Positions 31,399 to 40,908 of a stretch of DNA of 64,000 bases are shown here, in pieces. Within the stretch, counting starts at the first letter, position 1. Each line of letters begins with the position of its first letter. The stretch covers positions 1 to 64,000 of the IMG/VR virus record IMGVR_UViG_3300027730_000007, one strand, 5' to 3'. The notes below the pieces were generated by a model. That model did not search any database, was not told the origin of the DNA, and saw nothing but the letters and a program-made list of their open reading frames with translations. This stretch comes from a virus. Made by a program: the position numbers and the translations under genes.

Positions 31399-32394
31399 AT
31401 GGAAAAATTAGATTTTGATGACTTATTAATTGAGCCAGCTAGTGCAACATCTATAGAGAGTCGTAAAGCTTGTTGGTTATACCAAGACGCTGGGTATTTA
31501 CCCTTGATTACAGCACCAATGGATACTGTAATTGATAATGAAAATATGGGGGTATTTGATGATTTGGATATAATCACTTGCTTACCTAGAGGTCTTAAAA
31601 ACCCAAATGGTTTTGAGTCTTATTCATTAAAGGAATTTAATGATGAATTTCTTAATTCTAATCTTAGAACGAATGGTAAATACCTAATCGATATAGCTAA
31701 TGGACATATGACCAGTCTATGTGAAACCATCCAAGTGATTAAAAAACATCACCCTACGATGACTATAATGGCTGGAAATATTGCTAATCCATCAACGTAT
31801 ATTGCATTATCAAATGCTGGTGCTGATTATGTTAGATGTGGTATTGGAAATGGTGCTGGTTGTTCGACCACATTACAAACTGGTGTTGGTTACCCAATGG
31901 CCTCGCTTATATCTGAATGTTATGAAGCATCATTGAGCTTAGATAAACCAGCATTAATAGTAGCTGACGGTGGTATGCAAAAATACGCTGATATTATTAA
32001 AGCCTTAGCGTTAGGTGCTGATTATGTTATGGTTGGTAGTCTTTTTAATAAGGCTATTGAATCTTGTGGTGATAACTACTTATGGGGTAAGATTAAGGTG
32101 TCACAACATATAGCTGAGTTAGCTTACGCTTCAAAGATACCCGTATATAAAAAATTCCGTGGTATGTCAACCAAAGAAGTCCAAAAAAAATGGGGCAAGG
32201 AAACCTTGACAACTTCAGAAGGTGTTATTAGATTTAGAAAGGTTGAATATACCTTAGCTGGATGGACAAGAAACTTCAAAGATTATCTAAGTTCTGCTAT
32301 GAGCTATACCAACTCAGATAATTTATCTTACTTTATTGGTCAAGTAAAATTAAATAGAATAACAAATAACGCATATAATAGATTTAAGAAATAA
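31399..32394 (+). CDS. IMP dehydrogenase / GMP reductase family protein
   Basis: 331 residues, a single TIM barrel without CBS domains. Landmarks are DFDDLLIEPA at the start, ITAPMDTVID, YVRCGIGNGAGCSTTLQTG near residues 145-162 (the substrate-binding loop with the catalytic cysteine in GxxxxCST), IVADGGMQKYADIIKALALG and VMVGSLF (phosphate-binding), and KFRGMSTKEVQ (compare YRGM in the family). IMPDH and GMP reductase share this scaffold; the absence of CBS domains and the 331-residue length are closer to GMP reductase, but I would not choose. It acts on purine nucleotides. Confidence 0.85.
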   Translation: MEKLDFDDLLIEPASATSIESRKACWLYQDAGYLPLITAPMDTVIDNENMGVFDDLDIITCLPRGLKNPNGFESYSLKEFNDEFLNSNLRTNGKYLIDIANGHMTSLCETIQVIKKHHPTMTIMAGNIANPSTYIALSNAGADYVRCGIGNGAGCSTTLQTGVGYPMASLISECYEASLSLDKPALIVADGGMQKYADIIKALALGADYVMVGSLFNKAIESCGDNYLWGKIKVSQHIAELAYASKIPVYKKFRGMSTKEVQKKWGKETLTTSEGVIRFRKVEYTLAGWTRNFKDYLSSAMSYTNSDNLSYFIGQVKLNRITNNAYNRFKK

Positions 32395-34037
32395 TGATAT
32401 CAATAATATACTGCACAAGAGAAACCAATCCAGAACACAAGGCTCATTTAGCTAAGACATGTGGTCTAGATAAACATCTTGAAATCATTGAGATAGTTAA
32501 TAATGGTGAGAGCCTAACAAGTGCGTATAATCGTGGCTTAAAACAAGCCAAGAATGATATCGTTGTTTTTTGTCACGATGATTTAAGTATTGAAACTAAG
32601 CAATGGGGTACCAAGCTTATTAAGCTATTTAAAAACAATCCAGAATACGGTATAATTGGGGTTGCTGGAACCAAGCAAGTACCATCAAGTGGAATTTGGT
32701 GGGAAAACCCTAGAAAGATGTACGGGCGTGTTTCACACACACATGAGGGTAAGACTTGGTTATCATCTTATTCTGATGACTTGGGTCATGAAATTGAAGA
32801 AACGGTAATCGTTGATGGTGTATTTTTTGCTATTGATAAATCCAGAATCAAAAAAACCTTTAACGAGGACGTACAAGGCTTCCATTTTTATGACCTTACC
32901 TTTTGTTATGAAAACCATTTGGAGGGCGTTAAGGTGGGTGTTACGACCTTAATACGGATAAATCACAGGTCTATTGGTGCGACAAATGAAGAATGGGAAA
33001 AAAATAGAGCACAATTTAGTGAATCTTTTAAAGAAACCCTACCAAAAGAAATTAAGAGAGTATTACGTAAGGGTGAAAAATTAAGGGTATTAATTGGTTG
33101 TTTAAATTTTACCAATCTAACTGGTTCTGAACTATATGTTTACGAATTGGCTAAGCAATTGGTTAAAGAGGGTTGTGAGGTAACTATATGTTCAAACATA
33201 GGTAAGCCGATGTTAGATATGGTAAAGCCACTTGGTATAAAGCTATATTCACTACAAGAACCACCTAACTATAAGCTAGGTGATGGTAAATGGTTATTAA
33301 AGACACAAAATGGTGATGTTGTATCGCAAGAGAATACATTATATCGTATTGGTAATACCACGTTTGATGTAATGCATTTAAATCATAAACCAATAACCGA
33401 GCATCTATTAAGGTTATTTCCAGAGGTTCCAGCTATTTGTACAATACATTCTGAGGTTATCGCTTTGGAGGAACCCGTAGTATCCCCACAAATAAAGAAA
33501 TACCTAGCAATTAGACCTGAGATTAAGGACCATATAGTTAAGCGATATGGTATAACTGAGGATATTGTTAGCGTTATTTACAATCCAATAGATAACACTA
33601 AGTTTAAATCAGTACCATCGGTAAAAAAACGAGATAAAAAACGTGTATTATTTGTTGGTACGATTGACTATTTGCGTAAGAATTCAATCAATAATTTGAT
33701 ACAAAAAACTGCTGATAATAATCAAGAACTCTGGTTGGTTGGTCAATATAACGGTGTTACGGAATCTGAATTAAATATGGGGCCACACGTAAGTTATTTT
33801 CCACCAACATCTAGTATTGAAAAATATATACAAGAATGTGATGAAACTGCTGGTATACTATTAGGTAGAACAACCATTGAAGGTTGGATGTGTGGTAAGA
33901 AAGGGTGGATATATGATGTTGACTCATCTGGTACAATACTTAGCAGTTCATTACATGATGTTCCGACAGATATAGATAAATTTTATGCCAATAATGTAGT
34001 CAAAGAAATAATAGAAGAATATAAATCAATATTGTAA
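32394..34037 (+). CDS. two-domain glycosyltransferase (GT2 plus GT-B)
   Basis: 547 residues. The first 215 form a GT-A/GT2 domain: MISIIYCTRETNPEHK, NNGESLTSAYNRGLKQA, then IVVFCHDDLSI as the DxD-like metal site, and VDGVFFAIDKSRI. From about residue 228 (KLRVLIGCLNFTNLTGSELY) a second, GT4-like GT-B domain starts and continues through VLFVGTIDYLRKNS to EGWMCGKKGWIYDVDSSG. Two catalytic domains on one chain could add two sugars in sequence. It overlaps neighbours by one base on both sides, so translation is coupled. Acceptor and donors unknown. Confidence 0.72.
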   Translation: MISIIYCTRETNPEHKAHLAKTCGLDKHLEIIEIVNNGESLTSAYNRGLKQAKNDIVVFCHDDLSIETKQWGTKLIKLFKNNPEYGIIGVAGTKQVPSSGIWWENPRKMYGRVSHTHEGKTWLSSYSDDLGHEIEETVIVDGVFFAIDKSRIKKTFNEDVQGFHFYDLTFCYENHLEGVKVGVTTLIRINHRSIGATNEEWEKNRAQFSESFKETLPKEIKRVLRKGEKLRVLIGCLNFTNLTGSELYVYELAKQLVKEGCEVTICSNIGKPMLDMVKPLGIKLYSLQEPPNYKLGDGKWLLKTQNGDVVSQENTLYRIGNTTFDVMHLNHKPITEHLLRLFPEVPAICTIHSEVIALEEPVVSPQIKKYLAIRPEIKDHIVKRYGITEDIVSVIYNPIDNTKFKSVPSVKKRDKKRVLFVGTIDYLRKNSINNLIQKTADNNQELWLVGQYNGVTESELNMGPHVSYFPPTSSIEKYIQECDETAGILLGRTTIEGWMCGKKGWIYDVDSSGTILSSSLHDVPTDIDKFYANNVVKEIIEEYKSIL

Positions 34038-35023
34038 TGAGTAGCATTAAGGAATGGTTACGGAGTAAAGTGGCTTCAGTATTTATATCATTATCTAACG
34101 TAGAGAAGAATACTATAACGCAAGGTTCTGACCAAGTAAGTAATGATACACACTACACTAGAAGGAATACGCAGGGTACCTTAGCTGATTCGTTAATCAA
34201 TGGTGAGGTTACCCAAGAAGTACAAAACTTGCGTTGGAGAACCTATAATATATTGAATCAAGTTTCTGGGTATAAGTCCAAAGTAGTTGGTTATGATGAA
34301 GATGGCCTACCAGTAACTGAAATGGTTAAATTAGATGTGAGCAAAGAACTAGATAATATTAAATTAGATACTGCTGATTCTTATGTATTAGAGATGGTTG
34401 TCGATAATTCTGAAATTACCAACAATACTAATGATATAATGTTTGGTAAACATTTATTGGTATATGATACCCCTAAGATTATGTTTGGTGAGCTTAACAC
34501 TAGTGACGATAAAATACCAGAGGCTGTTGAAAAATTTGCGTCACATGGTACAATTAATGACACCGAATACCATGCAATTAATAAAACAGAAAAACCATTA
34601 TTTGTTGGTCGTGACTTTTTTCCTAAGTTTAATATTGAAGATTACACAACCAAATTAAATATTAGAAGAATTGATGAAGAACATAGACTACTAGAATTTT
34701 ATGTTAGTAAGTACCCAGATACCCATAGGAAGAACTCTGGGTTATTCATTAAAGAAGTAACAAAGGCAATAGCTAATCCAACCCACATTAACTTTTTAGA
34801 GATAAAAAATGTATCATTTGTTACTGATAATACGATTGGTGCTAGTAACTACTTAAGATTTACTTATGATATACTTAAGTTTGACAAGATAGTTGAATTT
34901 AATGGCTCTTACGTTATTAAATTTATCGGCAAGGTAAGCATTAATGGGGTAAATATCTTTGAAGAATTTAGGGTTACTGAGCTGGATGATAAATATAAAA
35001 ATAAAGAAACCAAGAATCGATGA
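34037..35023 (+). CDS. unknown protein in the glycosyltransferase operon
   Basis: 328 residues. The start overlaps the stop of the two-domain glycosyltransferase (TAATG). Residues 1-100 are charged and helical, with YTRRNTQGTLADSLINGEVT. From about residue 140 it is beta-rich with repeated hydrophobic strands (NYLRFTYDILKFDKIVEFNG, then YVIKFIGKVSINGVNIFEEF), like a virion or carbohydrate-binding beta domain. No family recognised. It may be an acceptor protein for the neighbouring transferases; that is only a guess from position. Confidence 0.5.
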   Translation: MSSIKEWLRSKVASVFISLSNVEKNTITQGSDQVSNDTHYTRRNTQGTLADSLINGEVTQEVQNLRWRTYNILNQVSGYKSKVVGYDEDGLPVTEMVKLDVSKELDNIKLDTADSYVLEMVVDNSEITNNTNDIMFGKHLLVYDTPKIMFGELNTSDDKIPEAVEKFASHGTINDTEYHAINKTEKPLFVGRDFFPKFNIEDYTTKLNIRRIDEEHRLLEFYVSKYPDTHRKNSGLFIKEVTKAIANPTHINFLEIKNVSFVTDNTIGASNYLRFTYDILKFDKIVEFNGSYVIKFIGKVSINGVNIFEEFRVTELDDKYKNKETKNR

Positions 35024-35679
35024 AACTACTAATAAAATTTCCAACTAGAAATAGACCACATAAATTCTTAAAGACTTTGCACACTTACATGCGTCATCTT
35101 TATGATAAAGATACTGAAATAATTGTAAGCTGTGACCTAGATGATACATCAATGTCTGAGTCTTATATAATAGATTTCGTCAGTCAATACCCAAATGTTA
35201 AGTTACATTATAGTAACAATAAATCAAAGATTGAAGCGGTAAATGCTGATTTAACAGATGTTGATTTTGATATTTTATTATTGGCTTCTGATGATATGAT
35301 TCCAATAATACAAGATTTTGATGTAATAATTAAAAATAAAATGATTGAACACTACCCAGATACCGATGGTGTTTTATGGTTTAACGATGGTTACCAAGGC
35401 AATCGACTAAATACACTCTGTATCTTAGGTAAAAAATACTATGATAGATTTAATTATATTTATAACCCAGAATATATTAGTGTATGGTCTGATAATGAAT
35501 TTATGGATGTTGCCAATATATTAGGTAAACAAACTTACTTTGATGATGTAATTATACAACACCAACATCCAGATTGGGGTCATGGTACGCACGATGTCAT
35601 ACATACATTAAATAATAAGTATGGAGTACACGATAAAAAAATTTATGAAAATAGGCGAAATAATAATTTTTATTTATGA
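35020..35679 (+). CDS. GT-A glycosyltransferase
   Basis: 219 residues. MKLLIKFPTRNRPHKFLKTL, then EIIVSCDLDDTSM and VDFDILLLASDDMIPI give the GT-A strand-helix pattern with an ASDDM acidic metal site. The C-terminal DVIIQHQHPDWGHGTHDVIH is His-rich and probably contacts donor or metal. Short for a GT2 enzyme but complete in outline. It overlaps the preceding gene by four bases (ATGA) and the next by four bases. Confidence 0.65.
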   Translation: MKLLIKFPTRNRPHKFLKTLHTYMRHLYDKDTEIIVSCDLDDTSMSESYIIDFVSQYPNVKLHYSNNKSKIEAVNADLTDVDFDILLLASDDMIPIIQDFDVIIKNKMIEHYPDTDGVLWFNDGYQGNRLNTLCILGKKYYDRFNYIYNPEYISVWSDNEFMDVANILGKQTYFDDVIIQHQHPDWGHGTHDVIHTLNNKYGVHDKKIYENRRNNNFYL

Positions 35680-36506
35680 AGACGGCATTCAATACAATGT
35701 TAAAAAATGAAGCTAATATACTACCTGTTATATTAGAAATATGGAAAAAATATCCAATAGATTTATTTATATTTTATGACGATAATTCAACTGATGAATC
35801 GGTTAAATTAATACGTGAAATTTTAGGTGAGGGTAGATATATAGTAATAAATGATAAATTAACCTTTTTTAACGAATCACATAATCGACAACGAATGATT
35901 GATATCTCTAGAGACAATAACGTTGATATTGTTTTTTCTATTGATTGTGACGAATTGTTGTCAACAACAATTGTGGATAACTTTACTAATTTTTTAAAAA
36001 TCTACAATACACATGATATGTTTTTATTTTGGTATAATAGTGTTAACAATACAATAACTGAATATCGAACAGACCCACAATATATAAATAATTATCGAAG
36101 TTTTATATTACCGCTGAATAAAACGGGTAACTTAGACACTAGTCAATTTAAATACCACACACCAAGAACACCAAATGTTAATTTGCCCAAGATGTACAAC
36201 AATGATTTTGGTATAATACATTTACAAGCACTTAACACTAAATATTACGCTATAAAACAGTTATGGTATAAACATCATGAATTTGTCAATTATGGACATA
36301 GTGTTGAATTTATTAATTCAAGATATGATTCGGTTGTTAATAACTTGAATTTTAATGCAAAAAAAATTGACAATAGATTAATAGAGGGTATTAATATTGA
36401 CGTAAATATTTTTGAAGGATTGGAAAATGAAAAAGGTTACCTAAAATTTATTCAGGATAACTACAATGAAAAATTAATAACATTTGGTAAAGAATTTTTA
36501 ATATGA
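35676..36506 (+). CDS. GT2-type glycosyltransferase
   Basis: 276 residues. MKTAFNTMLKNEANILPVIL, FIFYDDNSTDESVKLIREIL and DIVFSIDCDELL are the landmarks of the family (DDNSTDxS donor loop and DxDE metal site), closest to GT2/GT92-like enzymes acting from a cytoplasmic face. A NESHNRQRMIDIS segment follows the donor loop as in that group. It sits in a chain of four-base overlaps. Acceptor unknown. Confidence 0.75.
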   Translation: MKTAFNTMLKNEANILPVILEIWKKYPIDLFIFYDDNSTDESVKLIREILGEGRYIVINDKLTFFNESHNRQRMIDISRDNNVDIVFSIDCDELLSTTIVDNFTNFLKIYNTHDMFLFWYNSVNNTITEYRTDPQYINNYRSFILPLNKTGNLDTSQFKYHTPRTPNVNLPKMYNNDFGIIHLQALNTKYYAIKQLWYKHHEFVNYGHSVEFINSRYDSVVNNLNFNAKKIDNRLIEGINIDVNIFEGLENEKGYLKFIQDNYNEKLITFGKEFLI

Positions 36507-37246
36507 ATGATTACACGATTGCTATAACTACGTTTTCTAAAAGATATGATTATGTTGTTAAACTTATAAAACAAATTAGGTCTCACACTAATAAAACTAT
36601 TGTCTTATCAATTAATGGTGAGAAAGATGGTATATTTAATGATGATTATCGTAAAAAAATACTTGAGTTATGCTCTAGTTATGAGAATGTATATCCATCA
36701 TTTTTTATTGAGACTAGGGGGTTGTCAAAAATGTGGAATTCGTTATTGATTATGTCATATTATGATAATATACTAATGTTAAATGATGATATTGAAATAT
36801 TAGAATCAAACATATTTCAAACCGTTGAAAATCATATTAATTCAGACGCTTATCTTGGATTAACCAAAATTAATAATTCATTTTCTCATTTTATCGTTAA
36901 TAAAACTTTAATGGACCGAATTGGCTATTTTGATGAGCGATTATTAGGGTTTGGTGAGGAAGATGGTGATATAACGTATCGACTATTAAAAATTGGAATA
37001 CCTATCATTAATATATCAGTAACTGGGGTTATTAATATTGTGACAAATATTAGACACGACCATATTACGGCTGGTATTGGTAAATACTCAAAATTTAATA
37101 GGGATTTTATTTATAACTTTAAATATAGTCCAAATATGTCAAGTAATTATCGTGGTATGTTTGACACACCAATGGACCAAAAGTTGCCAGATTTACATCA
37201 ATACCCAACCGAACAATTTTTTCTAGAGAATAAATCTAAACTATAG
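36503..37246 (+). CDS. GT2-type glycosyltransferase
   Basis: 247 residues. MNDYTIAITTFSKRYDYVVK, then KTIVLSINGEKDG and NILMLNDDIEILESNIF (NDDIE metal site) define a GT-A fold. YFDERLLGFGEEDGDITYRL corresponds to the ED catalytic-base region of GT2 enzymes. It ends in an RGMFDTPMDQKLPDLHQYP stretch. It overlaps the previous gene by four bases and its last base is shared with the GTG start of the next. Confidence 0.75.
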   Translation: MNDYTIAITTFSKRYDYVVKLIKQIRSHTNKTIVLSINGEKDGIFNDDYRKKILELCSSYENVYPSFFIETRGLSKMWNSLLIMSYYDNILMLNDDIEILESNIFQTVENHINSDAYLGLTKINNSFSHFIVNKTLMDRIGYFDERLLGFGEEDGDITYRLLKIGIPIINISVTGVINIVTNIRHDHITAGIGKYSKFNRDFIYNFKYSPNMSSNYRGMFDTPMDQKLPDLHQYPTEQFFLENKSKL

Positions 37247-38460
37247 TGAAAATAATAAATCTAGTTGATATCGATATTTATATTAAATTATTAGAACCTG
37301 ATAATAATAATAGAGATATTAACATATACAAATTATCAAAGGTAATCCCAACTGGGGAATCACTTATATACCCGAACCCTTTATTCTATTCAAAACATAC
37401 CAATAATATATATAACCCTATTAATGAAAATATAATGTCATTAAAAGGTGTTGGTAAATCTAACACATTTAATATTAATAATTTAGAGTATAAAAAAATA
37501 ATTGATATACCAGTATTTTTTTTTATTTATAATACTGATAACTATTTTCATTTTATTTATGACACATTACCGTATTTAATATCATATTTTAAACTTAAAG
37601 AAACAATACCAAACTTAAAGTTATTGGTTAATTATCCAAATTCCTCCATGCGACAATTCTATCGATTTGTGAGTGACACATTAAATATTTTAGGTATTAG
37701 TGAAACGGATTTTATTTTTGTTAATAATAATATTTTATATGATACTGTTTATATTTCTTCATCATACACTCACGGAATCGATTCAAATCTTCCACCTAGA
37801 AAAGAAATATATGATTTATATAATTTAATGGTTTCTAAAGTTAATTTAGATTATAACACACCAAAAAAAATATACGTTTCTAGACGAAGCTGGATACATG
37901 GCGATACATCTAACATGGGTACTAATTACACTAACAGACGTAAGCTTGATATAGAAAATGAATTAGTCGACCTATTAGTTAAAAATGATTATACTGAAGT
38001 ATTTCCAGAGTCACTAACAATGTTAGAAAAAATACATCTATTCTCAAATGCTGAGAAAATAATAGGCCCAATTGGTGGTGGTCTATGTAATGTTTTATTT
38101 TCAAAGAAACAATGTGAATTAATCGCTATAATTTCACCAGAATTTTTTAATGTAAATGAACGATTTACATTTTCATTAAATAATGTAAATTTATTTTTAT
38201 TTGACGATGTTAAACATACTGAGACGACTGACTTCAAATCATTTATGCGAGTTAAATACGGTTCAATAATTGGGGAAATAATTAATGTTTATGATGATTC
38301 AGTTAAATTAGCTTATAATAATGTTTCGATTGCTGGATGGAATAGTGAAACTGAGTATCAAACTATTATAGTCAAAACAAAAGATTGTATTAAGTTAGAT
38401 AATGGGTTAAATTCCCCATGGACATTTGATATAGGTAAATTTAAAGAAAAATTTTTATGA
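37246..38460 (+). CDS. GT61-like (DUF563) glycosyltransferase
   Basis: 404 residues with a GTG start that overlaps the previous stop. In the middle, FFFIYNTDNYFHFIYDTLPY contains the HF.YD signature of the GT61/DUF563 group; a KKIYVSRRSW strand and a KIIGPIGGGLCNVLF glycine loop (about residues 267-282) follow in the usual order. The family transfers pentoses and other sugars in plants and bacteria. A C-terminal region from about residue 340 lacks a recognised domain. The GIGPxGGGL motif supports the call; donor unknown. Confidence 0.65.
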   Translation: MKIINLVDIDIYIKLLEPDNNNRDINIYKLSKVIPTGESLIYPNPLFYSKHTNNIYNPINENIMSLKGVGKSNTFNINNLEYKKIIDIPVFFFIYNTDNYFHFIYDTLPYLISYFKLKETIPNLKLLVNYPNSSMRQFYRFVSDTLNILGISETDFIFVNNNILYDTVYISSSYTHGIDSNLPPRKEIYDLYNLMVSKVNLDYNTPKKIYVSRRSWIHGDTSNMGTNYTNRRKLDIENELVDLLVKNDYTEVFPESLTMLEKIHLFSNAEKIIGPIGGGLCNVLFSKKQCELIAIISPEFFNVNERFTFSLNNVNLFLFDDVKHTETTDFKSFMRVKYGSIIGEIINVYDDSVKLAYNNVSIAGWNSETEYQTIIVKTKDCIKLDNGLNSPWTFDIGKFKEKFL

Positions 38461-39269
38461 CAAATATTAATTATATAGTTTATAGTCACACATCTTATTT
38501 GGATATTTTAAATATTCAAACCGATTATTTAAGTGGTCATGGTAATTTGACCCTTTTTATTAATTCTAATAATTTATCATTAGATAATTTATATAATAAA
38601 TATAATAGGGTTATTTTCTATGACGATAGTTTTCAATACGCTAAACGATTATTAGATTGTTTAACCCAAATAGATGACGAATATTTTTTATTAATTCACG
38701 ATATTGATATTGTATTAAATGTGGATGGTGAAATATTAAAAAGTTTTTATGAATTTATGAAATCAAAAAACGTTGATAGAGTCGATTTAAAGCAATCGCA
38801 CAATCTAAACGTATCAAACGTCATAGAAGTGTCTAAAGATGTCTCACCAGCCTTATGGTGCGTTATTAACACTAATGAAATTGGTGAGGGTATTTACCTT
38901 GTTAAACAAGAAGACCCAAAAGACTTTATATATAACGTCAATCCATCAATCTGGAAGCGTAAATCATTACTACAATTATTAAACACATATTCAGAAAAAA
39001 CGTATAGAACAATTGAGGGTATAGATGTACAAAATTATTGTAAATGTTTTGATGTTTATAAATTATATTCTAAAAACGCAATAGAGTGCGGTTATTTTAT
39101 TTGTTTGGATATTTTTAAATTTTTACATATAAGTCATAGTGGTAAGTTACTAAGACTAACTAACACATTTACAACGGAGTATAACCAGTCATACGTACCT
39201 ATTAGTGAAGATTACATTAACATCGTAAATAATTATAATTTAAAAGATTCAAATAAATGGATACATTAG
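38457..39269 (+). CDS. probable GT-A glycosyltransferase
   Basis: 270 residues. INYIVYSHTSYLDILNIQTD begins a Rossmann-like strand and DEYFLLIHDIDIVLNVDGEI carries a HDIDIV acidic site that can serve as DxD. Other features (SPALWCVINTNEIGEGIYLV, and NPSIWKRKSLLQLL) resemble GT-A enzymes that read sugars through aromatic residues. It overlaps the preceding gene by four bases. Family assignment is weaker than for its neighbours. Confidence 0.5.
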   Translation: MTNINYIVYSHTSYLDILNIQTDYLSGHGNLTLFINSNNLSLDNLYNKYNRVIFYDDSFQYAKRLLDCLTQIDDEYFLLIHDIDIVLNVDGEILKSFYEFMKSKNVDRVDLKQSHNLNVSNVIEVSKDVSPALWCVINTNEIGEGIYLVKQEDPKDFIYNVNPSIWKRKSLLQLLNTYSEKTYRTIEGIDVQNYCKCFDVYKLYSKNAIECGYFICLDIFKFLHISHSGKLLRLTNTFTTEYNQSYVPISEDYINIVNNYNLKDSNKWIH

Positions 39270-40015
39270 AGAATTATAGGGTTTCATTTATAATAGCGCA
39301 CAAATATTTTAGGGGTTATGAATCACATTTAAAATATTATATAGAACAAATTTTTAATTTGTATAATAACGCCTTTATTGTTGTTGTTGACAACAATTCA
39401 ACGTTTAAAAGTGAGATATTTGATACCTTACCAAATAATAACAACATCGTATTATTAGATAATAATATTGATTGTAAGTTTGAATTAGGTGCGTATCAGG
39501 TAGGTATAAAATATATGATTGATAATAATTTAATACATTTATTCGATTATTATGTATTCACACAAGATAATTTTATATTAAAAAATAAATACAATTTTAA
39601 TAATTTATTTGACCATAACATAAATGCATGTCAAATAAATAGTTGGAAAAATGATTGGGCCAAAATGGACGTTTGTGAACCAATTTTAAAAAATATTGGA
39701 TTGTTTAATAAATTAGACGAGAGTAAACTTTGTTGGTGTAATAGTTTCATCACAAGTAAAAAAGTTGTTAATAAATTATATGAATATTTAACCAAAATAG
39801 TAATAACTACCAGACATCAAAGTGAGGGTTCTGAACGTTATCTAGGCAGAATTTTATTAGAATTAAATGATGGTCACCCAACAATTGATATTGATGGTGA
39901 TATCGGTGAATTAATTAAAAAATACGATTGTTGGAATGTCACACCAAGGAATGAAATTAATTCATACTTTATTAAAGTTGTACAACAAAAAAATGAACGA
40001 ACTATAGATAAATGA
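39257..40015 (+). CDS. GT2-like glycosyltransferase
   Basis: 252 residues. YRVSFIIAHKYFRGYESHLK, FIVVVDNNSTFKSEIFDTLP (VDNNST donor loop) and DYYVFTQDNFIL (TQDNF in place of DDD) fit a GT-A fold. A NSWKNDWAKMDVCEPILKNI segment and SFITSKKVVNKLYEYL follow. The metal site is less acidic than normal, so activity is uncertain. It begins 13 bases inside the previous gene. Confidence 0.55.
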   Translation: MDTLENYRVSFIIAHKYFRGYESHLKYYIEQIFNLYNNAFIVVVDNNSTFKSEIFDTLPNNNNIVLLDNNIDCKFELGAYQVGIKYMIDNNLIHLFDYYVFTQDNFILKNKYNFNNLFDHNINACQINSWKNDWAKMDVCEPILKNIGLFNKLDESKLCWCNSFITSKKVVNKLYEYLTKIVITTRHQSEGSERYLGRILLELNDGHPTIDIDGDIGELIKKYDCWNVTPRNEINSYFIKVVQQKNERTIDK

Positions 40016-40908
40016 TTATTGAAAATATAAATATAGGTAAAATAGGTTATAATATTAATCATGATATACATATAAACGAGTATTATATGTATATTGTTAA
40101 TCTATTTAAGGGATGGTTACACTCACAAGATAAAGCTTTAAATTTAGTAATAGGTAATTATAACTTTAATTTTGGAAATAATAATAAAATAATAAAAATA
40201 GATGTTCAATGTGAACATACATTAGTTAAAGATGGTGGTCGCTCTATAGGTGAACGAATATACGGTCAGGTAAAACATAAAGACGGTAATTATTTAGTTA
40301 GAATTGATAAATATGATTATTTAAATTCGTTAGATATTGTAATAGAATATAGTTTACCTAATATGTTTAATATTTTATCTAATAAAAAATTTAATGATTA
40401 CTACACCAAAAATATTTATATTGCCCCTATACTTTATGATATTAATTTTTCTAACTTAAATAAAACTGATATTGTAACACTTTTTTCTAAAAACGGTAGT
40501 CAACGTAGAGGTAATATTTTAGCTGATATGGTTAAATTAAATATTCCAAATAAAACAATCGAGTCTTGCTTTAGTAGTCAATGTATATTGGATTTATATG
40601 ATAGTTGTAGAATTCTGGTAAATGTCCACCAAACAGACCATCATCATACCTTTGAAGAACTTAGGGTATTACCAGCATTATTAAATGGTGTTATCATTAT
40701 TAGTGAAGACGTACCATTAAAAGAAACTATCAAATACAGTGATTATATCATTTGGGTTAATTATGATGAAATTGCCAATAAAACACTAGAAGTTATGAAT
40801 AATTATGATTATTATTATAATAAAATTTTTGGTGATGGTGTTTTAAGTTTAATTTTAACTAATTTAAAAGATAATAATATAAAAACAATTAATAATATAA
40901 AAATATGA
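40012..40908 (+). CDS. probable GT-B-type glycosyltransferase
   Basis: 298 residues. The C-terminal half has ILVNVHQTDHHHTFEELRVL followed by PALLNGVIIISEDVPLKETI, the E-x7-E-like donor-binding region of GT4/GT-B enzymes with an AxxxGxxxIS loop. The N-terminal half (GKIGYNINHDIHINEYYMYI and NLVIGNYNFNFG) is beta-rich but without a clear match. It is very AT-rich and Asn-rich like its neighbours, and overlaps both by four bases. Confidence 0.5.
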   Translation: MIIENINIGKIGYNINHDIHINEYYMYIVNLFKGWLHSQDKALNLVIGNYNFNFGNNNKIIKIDVQCEHTLVKDGGRSIGERIYGQVKHKDGNYLVRIDKYDYLNSLDIVIEYSLPNMFNILSNKKFNDYYTKNIYIAPILYDINFSNLNKTDIVTLFSKNGSQRRGNILADMVKLNIPNKTIESCFSSQCILDLYDSCRILVNVHQTDHHHTFEELRVLPALLNGVIIISEDVPLKETIKYSDYIIWVNYDEIANKTLEVMNNYDYYYNKIFGDGVLSLILTNLKDNNIKTINNIKI

